The notes beneath the pieces were generated by a model. The model was given only the letters and a program-made list of their open reading frames with translations. It was not told the origin of the DNA and ran no database searches. The position numbers were made by a program, and so were the translations under genes. Below, one piece after another: positions 50,627 to 60,870 of a DNA stretch of 64,000 nt. Within the stretch, counting starts at the first letter, position 1. The number at the start of each line of letters is the position of its first letter. The stretch is from Microbacterium terrae (GTDB taxonomy: Bacteria; Actinomycetota; Actinomycetes; Actinomycetales; Microbacteriaceae): the NCBI RefSeq assembly GCF_017831975.1, contig NZ_JAFDSS010000001.1, positions 2,976,001 through 3,040,000 of the forward strand, written 5' to 3'.

Positions 50627-51538
50627 TCAGCCCTTGACGGCGCCGGCCATGATGCCACTGACGAGCTGCTTGCCGGCGACGGCGAACAGGATCAGCAGCG
50701 GAACGGTTGCCAGGAGCACGCCCGAGAGCACGATCGAATAGTCGACGAAGTAGTTTGACTGCAGCATCGACAGTGCCACGGTCAGCGTGGGATCGCGACG
50801 GTCGAGCACGATGAACGGCCAGAAGAAGTTGTTCCAGGCACCGACGAACGTGAACAGGAACAGCATCGACGCGGCCGGGCGTGCGGCGGGGACGCCGATC
50901 GTCCAGAACGTGCGCATCATCGTGGCTCCATCCACGCGTGCTGCCTCGATGAGCTCATCGGGCACGGTCTGCTGCAGGTACTGCGTCATCCAGAACACGC
51001 CGAACGCGCTCGTGATCGCGGGGATGATGATCGCCCCGATCTGGCCCGTCCAGCCGAGGTCGGCGAACAGGATGTACAGCGGCACGACGCCGAGCTGCGT
51101 CGGGATCGCCATCGTGGCGACGACGAACACGAGCAGGCCCTTGCTGCCCGCGAAGCGGAGCTTCGCGAACGCCCAGCCGGCGAGCGTGGAGGTGAGCACG
51201 ACGGCTGCGGCGATCAGGGTGGAGCTGTACAGCGAGTTCCACAGCGCCTTCCAGAAGCCGACGGCGGGGTCGTTGACCACCTCGAGGGCGTTGGCGATGA
51301 AGTTGCCGCCCGGGATCCACGACATGTTCGGGTCGTTGATCGTGGTCGAGTCGCCCGAGCCGATGAGGAAGGACCAGTAGTAGGGGAAGATCGCAGAGAC
51401 GATCACCACGCCGAGGCCGGCGTAGACCCAGAATCCGGCGCGGTAGCCGCGGATCTTGGTGGTGCGGTCGCGGTCGTGGCGTCCGCGACGCCCGGGCGCC
51501 TCGTGCTCGACGAGCGAGAGGGGGGGTGCGGCGGTCAT
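50627..51538 (-). CDS. cebG: ABC sugar transporter permease
   Basis: 303 residues, six helices. The EAA loop is PDELIEAARVDGATMMRTFWTIGVPAARPA, characteristic of MalG-type permeases. ATG start overlapping the stop of the other permease (ATGA). Partner of CebF and CebE; no ATPase is encoded here, so a shared MsiK-like ATPase elsewhere is expected. Confidence 0.93.
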   Translation of the reverse strand: MTAAPPLSLVEHEAPGRRGRHDRDRTTKIRGYRAGFWVYAGLGVVIVSAIFPYYWSFLIGSGDSTTINDPNMSWIPGGNFIANALEVVNDPAVGFWKALWNSLYSSTLIAAAVVLTSTLAGWAFAKLRFAGSKGLLVFVVATMAIPTQLGVVPLYILFADLGWTGQIGAIIIPAITSAFGVFWMTQYLQQTVPDELIEAARVDGATMMRTFWTIGVPAARPAASMLFLFTFVGAWNNFFWPFIVLDRRDPTLTVALSMLQSNYFVDYSIVLSGVLLATVPLLILFAVAGKQLVSGIMAGAVKG

Positions 51539-52566
51539 CGGCCCGCTCCCTTCTTGAACAGGCCGCGCTTGAGCGGCGAGACGCCTCGGCCGCCTTCGTC
51601 GCGGACGAGCCGGCGGGTGATCGCGAGGTTGATGAGGCCGATCACGAGGATGATGAGGAACAGGATCCACGCGAGCGCGGCGGCCCGGCCGAAGTTCCAC
51701 TCGCGCCAGCCGATGTTGTAGAGGAACAGCGAGATCGTCAGCCACTGCTGGGCCGACCCGCCTTCGCCGGTGTTGTCGAACTGGCTCGGCTCGTCGAAGA
51801 TCTGCAGGCCGCCGATCGTCGACGTGATGATCACGAAGATGAGGGTGGGCCGCAGCGACGGCAGCGTGATCGACCAGAACTGGCGGAATCCGCCGGCGCC
51901 GTCGACGGTCGCCGCCTCGTAGTATTCGCGCGGCACAGCCTGCATGGCGGCGAGGAGGATCAGTGCGTTGTAGCCGACCCAGCGGAAGTTGACCATCGTG
52001 GCGATGGCGACATGGCTCGCGAAGACTTCCTTGTGCCACTGGACGGCCGGGAGACCCAGGTCGGTGAGGATGTTGTTCACCAGGCCGTGGTTGTCGCCGA
52101 ACATGTTGCTGAAGATGAGGGCGACAGCGACCGGGGCCATCACGTACGGGAGCAGCACGCTCGTACGCCAGAACGTCTTGGCGCGGATGTTCTTGTCGAG
52201 CATCGCGGCGATGAAGATCGCGAGGATCAGCTGCGGCACGCTCGAGAGCAGGAAGATGCTGAAGGTGTTGCGCAGCGCCGCCCAGAAGTGGGGGTTCTGC
52301 AGGAGCCAGACGTACTGGCCGATGCCGATGAACTCGCCCTCGTTGCGCACGAGATCCCAGTCCATGAACGAGATGACGGCGGTGTACGCGATCGGGAAGA
52401 GGCCCACGACGGCGAACATGATGAAGAACGGCGAGATGTAGAGGAACGGCGAGAACTTGAGGTCCCAGCGGCTCAGCTTCTGGCTGAACGAGAGTACGCG
52501 CACGCGCCGCGCTTCGGGCTCAGATCCGGCCGGCGGCGCTACGGGACGCGCTTCGGTGGTGGTCAC
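51535..52566 (-). CDS. cebF: ABC sugar transporter permease
   Basis: 343 residues, MalF-like with six helices after a 40-residue cytoplasmic N-terminus. EAA loop PREYYEAATVDGAGGFRQFWSITLPSLRPT. GTG at 52566 with GGAG six bases upstream is preferred over the earlier frame start. A strong hairpin separates it from cebE. Confidence 0.93.
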   Translation of the reverse strand: MTTTEARPVAPPAGSEPEARRVRVLSFSQKLSRWDLKFSPFLYISPFFIMFAVVGLFPIAYTAVISFMDWDLVRNEGEFIGIGQYVWLLQNPHFWAALRNTFSIFLLSSVPQLILAIFIAAMLDKNIRAKTFWRTSVLLPYVMAPVAVALIFSNMFGDNHGLVNNILTDLGLPAVQWHKEVFASHVAIATMVNFRWVGYNALILLAAMQAVPREYYEAATVDGAGGFRQFWSITLPSLRPTLIFVIITSTIGGLQIFDEPSQFDNTGEGGSAQQWLTISLFLYNIGWREWNFGRAAALAWILFLIILVIGLINLAITRRLVRDEGGRGVSPLKRGLFKKGAGR

Positions 52567-52595
52567 GAGTGGCTCCGGTTCGAATGGGGTGGATG

Positions 52596-52633
52596 CCGGG
52601 TGGGTGCGGGAGCGGACTCCCGCACCCACCCGG
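52596..52633 (-). terminator. Strong intercistronic hairpin between cebE and cebF
   Basis: CCGGGTGGGTGCGGGAG pairs over 17 perfect bases with CTCCCGCACCCACCCGG across the four-base CGGA loop. It follows the cebE stop on the minus strand. It is an attenuator or 3' stabiliser that would make binding protein more abundant than the permeases. Confidence 0.85.
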
Positions 52634-52654
52634 TCAGCTGGTCAGGTCAGCGGC

Positions 52655-53929
52655 TCAGAAGGCCTCGACCTCGGCGACCCACGTGTCCCACGAGGTCTGC
52701 TCGTCCTCGACACCGTCGAAGACGCGGTTGACCGCGTTCTGGAGCGCGTCGTGGTACTTGAAGTAGCTCGCGTCCTTGTAGGGCGCGACCGTGACGGCCT
52801 CGGCGCGGGTCGAGAGGATCTCACCGGTCGGGGCGTCGTTGAAGTACTCGTTCGTCGCCGATGCGAGCTCGTCGCTCTCGAGCGCCTCGACCTGGCTCGG
52901 GAAGGTGCCCGCGGCAGCGAACGCCTGCATCTGCTGCTCGGGAGCCGTCAGCCAGTCGGCGAGCGCGAGCGCCGCGTCGACGTTGGCGCCGTCGGCCGGA
53001 ACGGTCAGGTACGAGCCGCCCCAGTTGCCGCCGCCGTTGGGGAAGACATCCGCGATGTCCCACCCGGTCACGTCTGCAGCGTTGCCCGAGATGACACCCA
53101 GCATCCAGCCGGGGCAGAGCATGGTGGCGAACTCACCGTTGGCCATCGAGGCGAACCAGTCGTCCGACCACTGGCCCGAGTAGGCCGAGTTCGGGATGGC
53201 GCGCTCGGTGACGAGCTTGTACGCGTTCTCGATCTCGGGGTTGCTGGTCGCGATGACCGTGCCGTCCGACTCGGTGTACGTGTACTCGATCTGGTTGACG
53301 ATGCCCTGGAGCACCGAGTTCGCCGAGTCGATCATCGGCTTGCCGGTGGCTTCCTTGTACTGGTCGGCCACGTCGAGGAAGTTCTCCCAGTCGCCGTTGA
53401 ACAGGTCGGCGACGCCCTCGCGGTCGCTGGGCAGGCCGGCGGCCTCGAACAGGTCGGCGCGGTAGCAGATTCCCTGCGGGCCGATGTCGGTGCCGAAGCC
53501 GACCAGACGGCCGTCGGCGTCGGTCGCAGCGGCCTCCTTCCAGTCGAGCCAGCGGCCCTTCACCGAGTCGGGAGCCTCGGCGAGCATGTCGGAGTACTGC
53601 ATCGCCTCGGCGAACCAGTCGATCTCGACCGCTTCGATGTCGGCGAGGCCGCCCTTGCCGAGCTTGGCGAAGTAGTTCGAGCGGGCGTCGCCCGACTCGG
53701 CTGCACGGGTGTGCTCCACGGTGACGTTCGGGTGCTCGTCCATGTACTGCTGGAGGAGCTCGTCGGTGTAGCCGAAGTCGTTGAACGTGGCGATGGTGAG
53801 CGTGACCGGCTCATCGCTGTCGCCGGCCGGCTCCTCGCCGCCACCACCGGCACAGCCGGCGAGGACGATTGCGGTTGCCGAGAAGGCGGCGACTGCCACT
53901 GCGCTTCTGCGGAAGGCACGAGTGTTCAC
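52655..53929 (-). CDS. cebE: ABC sugar-binding lipoprotein
   Basis: 424 residues from the GTG at 53929, which is five bases after AAGGAG; an in-frame GTG at 53935 overlaps that site and is disfavoured. Lipobox IVLAGC gives a lipidated Cys at position 26, then Gly/Asp/Glu linker. The mature protein is a cluster-1 solute-binding fold (LTIATFNDFGYTDELLQQYMDEHPNVTVEH). Expected ligand is cellobiose or another beta-glucoside from the operon context. First gene of the operon. Confidence 0.92.
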   Translation of the reverse strand: MNTRAFRRSAVAVAAFSATAIVLAGCAGGGGEEPAGDSDEPVTLTIATFNDFGYTDELLQQYMDEHPNVTVEHTRAAESGDARSNYFAKLGKGGLADIEAVEIDWFAEAMQYSDMLAEAPDSVKGRWLDWKEAAATDADGRLVGFGTDIGPQGICYRADLFEAAGLPSDREGVADLFNGDWENFLDVADQYKEATGKPMIDSANSVLQGIVNQIEYTYTESDGTVIATSNPEIENAYKLVTERAIPNSAYSGQWSDDWFASMANGEFATMLCPGWMLGVISGNAADVTGWDIADVFPNGGGNWGGSYLTVPADGANVDAALALADWLTAPEQQMQAFAAAGTFPSQVEALESDELASATNEYFNDAPTGEILSTRAEAVTVAPYKDASYFKYHDALQNAVNRVFDGVEDEQTSWDTWVAEVEAF

Positions 53930-54011
53930 TGTCACTCCTTTGTGTTTTCAGATCGGATGCTGGTGTGTTGCAGATGGGCTCTCGCGACTTCGCGTCTGAG
54001 CCCCGGTGCCG

Positions 54012-54082
54012 TGGGAGCGTTCCCACCGGACGATGGGTAACGCTATGGGATCGCTCCCACGAATGTCAAGGGAGCGCTCCCA
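54012..54082 (-). promoter_or_regulatory. Promoter with three CebR operators
   Basis: TGGGAGCGTTCCCA (54012-54025), TGGGATCGCTCCCA (54046-54059) and AGGGAGCGCTCCCA (54069-54082) each match the CebR site TGGGAGCGCTCCCA with one mismatch. On the minus strand TTGACA (54069-54064) and TAGCGT (54045-54040) are 18 bases apart, and the middle operator fills that spacer exactly, so repression is by promoter occlusion. A leader of about 100 bases precedes cebE. Confidence 0.93.
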
Positions 54083-54205
54083 TGGTTTCGTCACGGTTGT
54101 GTCACGACGTCGACGGACGTGCCCATGGGCGTCCACCCGACCCGGAATCGCGGGACGGATGCGGGGACCGTAGACTGGAGCCGACCCCTGCCCCGCGACA
54201 TCCGG

Positions 54206-54243
54206 CGTTTCGACTCCTCGCTGCGCTCGTCGCTCAACGACCG
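54206..54243 (+). repeat. Dispersed-repeat unit in the purS leader
   Basis: A single reverse-orientation copy (TTTCGACTCCTCGCTGCGCT then CGTCGCTCAACGACCG) between a TAGACT -10-like hexamer (54173-54178) and purS. It is the only intergenic copy here that does not sit between convergent genes. Confidence 0.75.
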
Positions 54244-54278
54244 ACCGCAGCGGCCGCACGCGGCCGCCAGGAGGACTC

Positions 54279-54523
54279 ATGCCCACCATCGTCGTCGACG
54301 TCATGCCCAAGGCCGAGCTGCTCGACCCCCAGGGGAAGGCCGTCTCCGGCGCCCTCGCGCGTCTGGGTGTCGAAGACTTCTCCTCCGTCCGCATCGGCAA
54401 GCGATTCGAGCTCACCGTCGAGGGTGAGGTGACCGACGAGGTGCTCGCCGAGGCGAAGCGCATCGCCGACGAGATCCTCTCGAACTCGGTGATCGAAGAC
54501 GTGGTGGGCGTCGAGGTGGTCGC

Positions 54524-54527
<4 letters not shown>
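54279..54527 (+). CDS. purS: FGAM synthase, PurS subunit
   Basis: 82 residues. [43 protein letters not shown] is the typical small subunit that bridges PurL and PurQ. GGAGG... AGGAGG ends five bases before the ATG. Its TGA overlaps the GTG of purQ. Confidence 0.96.
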
Positions 54528-55231
<704 letters not shown>

Positions 55232-55275
55232 GCCGCCTCGCTGACCCCGCTCGGCCGCCGGGGAGTCCGAGCACC

Positions 55276-56106
55276 TCACGGCTGGGGAGCGACCGACTCC
55301 TCAGCATCCGAGCGGTAGACATCGATCCGCCCGTCGTTCAGGACGAACATCACCCCGGTGCCCTCGGGGAACGCGGCGCGGAACTCCTCGGGCATGGCCT
55401 CGGTCACCGTGAACTGGGCGATCGCGGGGAACGCCGCGGCGGTGCATCCGGAGTACGTGGGCGACGTCGACGACCAGGAGTATCCGTCGGACGGGATCGT
55501 GTCGGGCACGTCAGCCGACGCGACCACCATGAAGCATGTGTCCCCGGTCGACGGGAAGCCCTCGGCTGCGGTGAACAGCGTCAGCCCGTGGAAGTCGTAT
55601 ACCAGCGAATCGACGGCCACGCCCATGAAGCCCTCGGGAACGACGAGACTCGGGTCAGGCTCGAGCGTGGCGATCTTCGGCGCGGCCACCGTGAATTCCG
55701 CACCCTCCGTCCGAGTGAGCGCGACGGTGGCGGCGGTCACGGCGACGGTGACGCCGACGGCGAGGACCAGGACGAGCAACGGGATCAGCCACGACCGGAG
55801 CGTGCGCGGTGCCTGAGCGGGCGACGCCGGCCGGGCGGTCTCACCGGACGGCGCGGACGACTGCCGGGGACCACTCGGCGCGGTCTGCTCAGCCGCGTCC
55901 TGCGCGGGGGCGGCATCGGATGCGGTCGCGTCGCCGCGCGCCTGCGGGGTGTCGGCGTTCTCGACGCGCTGGCCACGCGCCTTGCCCTCGAGGTCCCGGA
56001 GCCGGCGGAGCGCTTCGGGATCACCCTCGATGTCGGCTGCGGGGCCGTATGCGCGTGCACGCAGAGCATGCAGCTCGTCGCGGCTCAGAGTGTCCATCCC
56101 GGGCAT
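55276..56106 (-). CDS. Hypothetical membrane-anchored protein
   Basis: 276 residues. An 105-residue cytoplasmic region (DELHALRARAYGPAADIEGDPEALRRLRDLEGKA, then Ala/Pro/Thr-rich linker), one helix (LIPLLVLVLAVGVTVAVTAATVAL) and a 145-residue extracellular domain with a likely disulfide between the cysteines of GDTCFMVV and YSGCTAAAF. I do not recognise the family. Probably a surface or sensor-like protein. Confidence 0.75.
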   Translation of the reverse strand: MPGMDTLSRDELHALRARAYGPAADIEGDPEALRRLRDLEGKARGQRVENADTPQARGDATASDAAPAQDAAEQTAPSGPRQSSAPSGETARPASPAQAPRTLRSWLIPLLVLVLAVGVTVAVTAATVALTRTEGAEFTVAAPKIATLEPDPSLVVPEGFMGVAVDSLVYDFHGLTLFTAAEGFPSTGDTCFMVVASADVPDTIPSDGYSWSSTSPTYSGCTAAAFPAIAQFTVTEAMPEEFRAAFPEGTGVMFVLNDGRIDVYRSDAEESVAPQP

Positions 56107-56116
56107 CGTCTCACAT

Positions 56117-56205
56117 GCGCGCGTTCCGACTCGCTCCGTTCACGGGGGTGCCGGGGCATGCCGGGCGTTGAGCGAGGGAGCCCCGCGACCAGACGCAACG
56201 CCCCG
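56117..56205. repeat. Highly degenerate dispersed-repeat pair
   Basis: GCGCGTTCCGACTCGCTCCG (56120) and GCGTTGAGCGAGGGAGCCCC (56162) followed by ACGCAACGCCCC resemble eroded reverse and forward units. They lie between two same-strand genes. Confidence 0.45.
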
Positions 56206-56206
56206 A

Positions 56207-56647
56207 TCAGACCGTGCCGGCCGGGGGCCAGACGCCGATGATGATGCCCATCACGACGAACGTCACGAGCTCGTGCGCGATGTTCAGCACCGTGAGCGAC
56301 GACGGCCGCCCCTCGAACGCGTCATGGGTGATGAACCGCGCCGCCGTGAACCCCGCCCACAGGATGATCGCCGTGCCGAGCGCGGCCCACAGGTACGAAC
56401 CCTCGTAGAAGTGCCACGCGATCGATGACGCGCCGGCCAGCACCCAGGCAGACACGAAGCTCACGATGACCGTCACGATGATCGGCATCCAGGCCTGCAG
56501 CCCCGTCTTCTCGGCGTTCAGGTCGACGTTCGCGAGCTTCGCCCAGCGCGTGCCGAACACCTTCGGCGTGTACCAGATCGAGCCGACGACCATCGTCGAC
56601 AAGGTGGCGATGATGACCGCCCAGTAGTTGATCTCGGGCACCTGCAT
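56207..56647 (-). CDS. DUF1761 membrane protein
   Basis: 146 residues, four helices. INYWAVIIATLSTMVVGSIWYTPKVFGTRWAKL is the DUF1761 opening; GFTAARFITHDAFEGRPSSLTVLNIAHELVTFVVMGIIIGVW closes the domain. Function unknown. AGGAGG about six bases before the ATG. Confidence 0.9.
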   Translation of the reverse strand: MQVPEINYWAVIIATLSTMVVGSIWYTPKVFGTRWAKLANVDLNAEKTGLQAWMPIIVTVIVSFVSAWVLAGASSIAWHFYEGSYLWAALGTAIILWAGFTAARFITHDAFEGRPSSLTVLNIAHELVTFVVMGIIIGVWPPAGTV

Positions 56648-56772
56648 GGCAGCCTCCTCGGGTCGGGCCTGTCTCCTGGCGCGAGGCTACTCCCCGGCGC
56701 CGGGGCGGGCGCGGTGACGCGCGGTGACGGATGCCCGACCCGACGCCTCGCGGCATCGCGTAGCGTGGTCGG

Positions 56773-57699
56773 GTGACAGCATCCGATCTCGTCGTCAGTG
56801 TTCCGACCGATCAGCTCGCCGCCGATCTGCAGCCGCTCCCCGCCGGAGTCGAGCTCGTGGTGTGGCCGATGGACGCCCCCGCACCGCGCGACCGATTCGA
56901 CATGGTCGTTCCGCCGTACATGTCGATGGCGAAGGTGCTGGCCCGTCTCGAAGGCGTCGAGGTCGGCCTCGTGCAGGGCCAGTCGATCGGCTACGACGGG
57001 GTCGCCGGCCTGCTGCCGGATGGCCTCCGCTTCGCCAACGCGGCGAGCGTGCACGAGACCTCGACCGCCGAGCTCGCCGTCGGGCTCACGATCGCCGCGC
57101 AGCGTCGGATCGACGCGTTCGCCGTCGACACCGCCGCCGGCCGCTGGGCGCCGGTGTTCGCCGACAGCCTCGCCGACCGGCGGGTGCTCGTGCTCGGCTG
57201 GGGCGGCGTGGGCACCGCGGTCGCCGCGCGCCTCGCGGGGTTCGAGGTCGAGATCACCGCGGTGGCCTCACGTGCCCGCGTCGAGGACGGGGTCACCGTG
57301 CACGGCGTCGACGAGCTGCCGTCGCTCCTCCCCGATGCCGAGATCGTGATCGTCACCCTCCCGGGCGGCGACGCCACGCGCGGCCTCGTCGACGACACGT
57401 TCCTCGCCGCTCTTCCCGACGGCGCACTGGTGGTCAACGTCGGCCGCGGCCCGGTGATCGACACCGACGCGCTCGTCGAGCACGTGCGCCGCGGCCGCAT
57501 CCGCGCCGCGCTCGATGTGACCGACCCCGAGCCGCTGCCGGCCGACCACCCGCTCTGGGGCCTCCCCGGCGTGCTGATCGCCCCGCACGTCGGCGGCGCG
57601 TCGAGCGCGATGCGACCCCGCGTCGCGCGACTCGTCAAGCGCCAGATCGAACGGATGCTGGCGGGCGAGCAGCCGCTGAACGTCGTCCTCGGCGGCTGA
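56773..57699 (+). CDS. D-isomer-specific 2-hydroxyacid dehydrogenase
   Basis: 308 residues. NAD-binding LVLGWGGVGTAVAARLAG, then NVGRGPVIDTDALVEHVRRGRIRAALDVTDPEPLPADHPLW with the substrate Arg and catalytic Glu, and IAPHVGGAS with the catalytic His. The substrate is not predictable. TAGCGT (56761-56766) ends six bases before the GTG, giving a leaderless message. Converges on the NTP transferase 11 bases away. Confidence 0.92.
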   Translation: MTASDLVVSVPTDQLAADLQPLPAGVELVVWPMDAPAPRDRFDMVVPPYMSMAKVLARLEGVEVGLVQGQSIGYDGVAGLLPDGLRFANAASVHETSTAELAVGLTIAAQRRIDAFAVDTAAGRWAPVFADSLADRRVLVLGWGGVGTAVAARLAGFEVEITAVASRARVEDGVTVHGVDELPSLLPDAEIVIVTLPGGDATRGLVDDTFLAALPDGALVVNVGRGPVIDTDALVEHVRRGRIRAALDVTDPEPLPADHPLWGLPGVLIAPHVGGASSAMRPRVARLVKRQIERMLAGEQPLNVVLGG

Positions 57700-57710
57700 A
57701 TCCAGCCCGC

Positions 57711-58274
57711 TCAGGCCCGCTGGTCGTGGTCGTCGCCGGACCAGAGGTCGGAGCATTCGACCTCGACCACGCCGTGGCGCCGCAGATACCCCCGCGCGCC
57801 GCGGTCGCCGGTGATCGTGGCGATCACCGCGTCGACGTGCTCGGCTCCGATGACCACGGGATGCCCCGGCCGGCCGCCGTACACGGCCTGCGCGAGTCCG
57901 CCGGCGACGCCGTCGCCGAGCGCCGAGACCACGCGGCGCACCGCCGAGGCCGGCAGCTCCGGAGTGTCGACCGGCACGATCACGACCGCCTCCGCGCCCC
58001 CGGGAGCGAGCGCGGCGGAGAGGCCGGCGCGCAGCGACGCCGCCATCCCGTCGGCCCAGTCCGCGACCACCACCACCTCCGCGACCGGCGGCACGAGCGC
58101 GGCGACCTCGTCGGCGCACGCCCCGACCGCGACGACAACCCGGTCGCAGCCGGCACGACGCAGAACGTCGACGGCGATCACTGTCCACGGCGCACCGCCG
58201 GCGTCGCGTGCGAGGCCTTTGGGGCCGCCGAATCGCGTGCCGGCGCCGGCGGCGAGCACCAGACCGACCAGCAT
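57711..58274 (-). CDS. MobA-like NTP transferase (probable MocA/CoxI-associated Moco cytidylyltransferase)
   Basis: 187 residues. GLVLAAGAGTRFGGPKGLARDAGG is the nucleotide-binding signature, with VIVPVDTPELPASAVRRV and RPGHPVVIG. In molybdenum hydroxylase clusters this family makes the cytosine-dinucleotide form of the cofactor, which fits the divergent xdhC operon 90 bases away. GAGGGGG about five bases before the ATG. A different nucleotidyl substrate is possible. Confidence 0.88.
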   Translation of the reverse strand: MLVGLVLAAGAGTRFGGPKGLARDAGGAPWTVIAVDVLRRAGCDRVVVAVGACADEVAALVPPVAEVVVVADWADGMAASLRAGLSAALAPGGAEAVVIVPVDTPELPASAVRRVVSALGDGVAGGLAQAVYGGRPGHPVVIGAEHVDAVIATITGDRGARGYLRRHGVVEVECSDLWSGDDHDQRA

Positions 58275-58364
58275 CCCGACCCCCTCGCGCGGCCGGGCCG
58301 TGCTCGATCCGCGCCGTCACGACAGCGTATTCCCTTCGAAACACACCGGGGTTAGCGTCGGGAC

Positions 58365-59498
58365 ATGCTCGAACTGGCCCGCGACCTGCTTCCGCTGCTG
58401 CGGAGCGGAGTCGCGGTCGCCGCCGTCACTGTCACCCACGTGGCGCGCAGCGCGCCGCGCGGAGTCGGGGCGACGATGGCCGTCACCGGCGAGGGCCGCG
58501 TGCTCGGCTCGATCTCGGGCGGCTGCGTCGAGAGCGACGCGATCGCGCTCGCCCATCTCGCCATCGGCACCGGCGTCGCGCAGCACGGACGCTTCGGCTT
58601 CAGCGACGAGACGGCGCACGCCGCCGGCCTCGCGTGCGGCGGCACGGTCGAGGTACTCGCCTACCCGGTGCGCGGCGACGCCGTCACGATCACGGCGCTC
58701 GAGGCTGCGGCCGCGGCCCGTCCGCTGCCGGTGGCGGTGGTCGCGACCGGCCCGGAAGCCGGTCGCACGGTCAGCGCCGACGACGCGCGTGCTCGCCTGA
58801 CGGATGCCGCGGCCTGGCCGTTCGACGAGGCGGTGCGCCACCACGAATCGAAGATGCTCCACAGCGCATACATCGCCGAGACTCCACCTGCCGAAGCGAC
58901 GGACGTCGCCGATCTGCTGTTGCTCGGCGCGCCGGGCGCGCCACGGCTGATCATCCTCGGCGCCGGTGAGCACGCCGCCGCGCTCTGCCGCGTCGGGGCG
59001 GCGGCAGGGTTCTCGGTGACCGTATGCGACCCCTGGCATACGCTCGTCACGGCCGATCGGTTCCCCGATGCCGAGACCCTCGAGACCGCGATCCCCGCCG
59101 ACCACCTCGCCTCCCTCGACCACGCTCTGCTCGATGCGCGCACCGCCGTGTGCGTGCTGACCCACGACGAGCGCCTCGACGTGCCCGCCCTCGCCGCGGC
59201 GCTGCGCCTGCCCGTCGGCTTCGTCGGCGCGATGGGCGCCCGCAGCACGGTGGCGCACCGTCTCGAGCTGCTGCGGCAGGCGGGCGTCGCCGAGGTCGAC
59301 CTCGCGCGCATCCACTCCCCCCTCGGCCTCGATCTCGGCGGCTCGTCCCCCGACGAGACTGCCGTGTCGGTGCTGGCCGAGATCATCGCCTCGCGCCACG
59401 GCGGCAGCGGTCGACCCCTCGGCGAGCTCGCCGGGCCCATCCACTCCTCGCGCGCCGACGCCTGCACGGCATCCCCCACCACGACAGGAACCGCATGA
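58365..59498 (+). CDS. xdhC: XdhC/CoxI-family Moco maturation protein
   Basis: 377 residues. Conserved GSISGGCVESD near residue 55, then a Rossmann half (RLIILGAGEHAAALCRVGAAAGFSVTVCDP) and SPLGLDLGGSSPDETAVSVLAEIIA near the C-terminus. Binds molybdenum cofactor and inserts it, sulfurated, into the hydroxylase. TAGCGT (58353-58358) ends six bases before the ATG. First of four overlapping genes. Confidence 0.94.
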   Translation: MLELARDLLPLLRSGVAVAAVTVTHVARSAPRGVGATMAVTGEGRVLGSISGGCVESDAIALAHLAIGTGVAQHGRFGFSDETAHAAGLACGGTVEVLAYPVRGDAVTITALEAAAAARPLPVAVVATGPEAGRTVSADDARARLTDAAAWPFDEAVRHHESKMLHSAYIAETPPAEATDVADLLLLGAPGAPRLIILGAGEHAAALCRVGAAAGFSVTVCDPWHTLVTADRFPDAETLETAIPADHLASLDHALLDARTAVCVLTHDERLDVPALAAALRLPVGFVGAMGARSTVAHRLELLRQAGVAEVDLARIHSPLGLDLGGSSPDETAVSVLAEIIASRHGGSGRPLGELAGPIHSSRADACTASPTTTGTA

Positions 59499-60856
59499 CC
59501 CGCACCACCATCATCGAGGGCGCCCATGTGGCCACCGTCGATGCCGCCGGCACCGAGCACCGCGACGGTCACATCGTCATCGACGACGGTCGCATCACCG
59601 CCGTCGGCGCCGGTCCCGCCCCCGCCGCCCTGCGTGCGGATGCCGAAATCGTCGACGGAACCGGATGCCTCGTGACGCCCGGTCTCGTCAACACCCATCA
59701 CCACCTGTACCAGTGGCTCACGCGCGGCTACGCGCAGGACTCGATCCTGTTCGACTGGCTCACGAGCCTCTACCCGCTGTGGTCGCGCATCGATGCCGGC
59801 CTCACCGGCGCGGGCGCCGCCGGCGCGATGGCGGTGCTCGCCCGCTCGGGGTGCACCACCGTCGGCGACCACCACTACATCTTCCCGCAGGGCTCGGGCG
59901 ACATCGTGGGCGCCCTCGTCGAGTCGGCGACCACGGTCGGCGTGCGCCTGCACGCCACGCGCGGTTCGATGGACCTCGGCGCCTCGCAGGGCGGGCTGCC
60001 GCCCGACTTCGCGGTCGAGACGACGGATGCCGCCCTGAAGGCGTCGCAGGAGGCGGTCGAGCGGTACCACGACGCATCCTTCGACTCGATGGTGCGCATC
60101 GCTATCGCGCCCTGCTCGCCGTTCTCGGTGACCGCCGACCTGCTCCGCGAAGCTGCCGTGCTCGCCCGCAGCCTCGACGTGCGCCTGCACACCCACGCGT
60201 CGGAGACGGTCGAAGAGGATGCGTACTGCGCCGAGCACTTCGGAATGACGCCGACGGAGTACCTGGAGTCGCTCGGGTGGCTCGGCGACGACGTGTGGAT
60301 GGCGCACGCCGTGCACCTCGACGACCCCGCGATCCGCCGCTACGCCGAGACCGGCACCGGCGTCGCGCACTGCCCGTCGTCGAACGGCCGGCTCGCCGCC
60401 GGCATCGCCCCGGTGCGCGCAATGCTCGACGCCGGGGTGCCGGTCGGGCTCGGCGTCGACGGCGCCGCATCGAACGAGTCGGGGCAGCTGGGCATCGAGA
60501 TCCGCGAGTCCGTGCTGATGAACCGACTCCGCACCGGCGCGGACTCGATGAGCGTGCGCGACGGTCTGCGGGTCGCGACCATGGGCGGCGCTCGTGTGCT
60601 CGGTCGACAGGACGAGATCGGCTCGATCGAGCCCGGCAAGCTCGCCGACATCGCGGTGTGGCAGGTCGACCGGGTCGAGCACGCCGGCATCCTCGACCCG
60701 GTCGCCGCCCTCGGCCTCGGCGCCCTGCCTCCGCTCAAGCGCCTGTACGTCGGCGGCCGCGCGATCGTGGAGGACGCCACGCTCGTCAGCGCGGACGAGA
60801 ACGCCATCGCGCGCGGCGTCGCAGCCGCCTCGCTCGAGCTCGCCGAGAGGCTCTGA
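59495..60856 (+). CDS. 8-oxoguanine deaminase (amidohydrolase)
   Basis: 453 residues. NTHHH (68-70 His), LHTHASET and [16 protein letters not shown] are the metal ligands and the signature of the 8-oxoguanine deaminase group. Product would be urate plus ammonia. ATG overlaps the xdhC stop (ATGA). The link to a molybdenum hydroxylase suggests purine-base catabolism or clearing of oxidised guanine. Confidence 0.92.
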   Translation: MTRTTIIEGAHVATVDAAGTEHRDGHIVIDDGRITAVGAGPAPAALRADAEIVDGTGCLVTPGLVNTHHHLYQWLTRGYAQDSILFDWLTSLYPLWSRIDAGLTGAGAAGAMAVLARSGCTTVGDHHYIFPQGSGDIVGALVESATTVGVRLHATRGSMDLGASQGGLPPDFAVETTDAALKASQEAVERYHDASFDSMVRIAIAPCSPFSVTADLLREAAVLARSLDVRLHTHASETVEEDAYCAEHFGMTPTEYLESLGWLGDDVWMAHAVHLDDPAIRRYAETGTGVAHCPSSNGRLAAGIAPVRAMLDAGVPVGLGVDGAASNESGQLGIEIRESVLMNRLRTGADSMSVRDGLRVATMGGARVLGRQDEIGSIEPGKLADIAVWQVDRVEHAGILDPVAALGLGALPPLKRLYVGGRAIVEDATLVSADENAIARGVAAASLELAERL

Positions 60857-60870
60857 CCGCAGGCTGCGCC

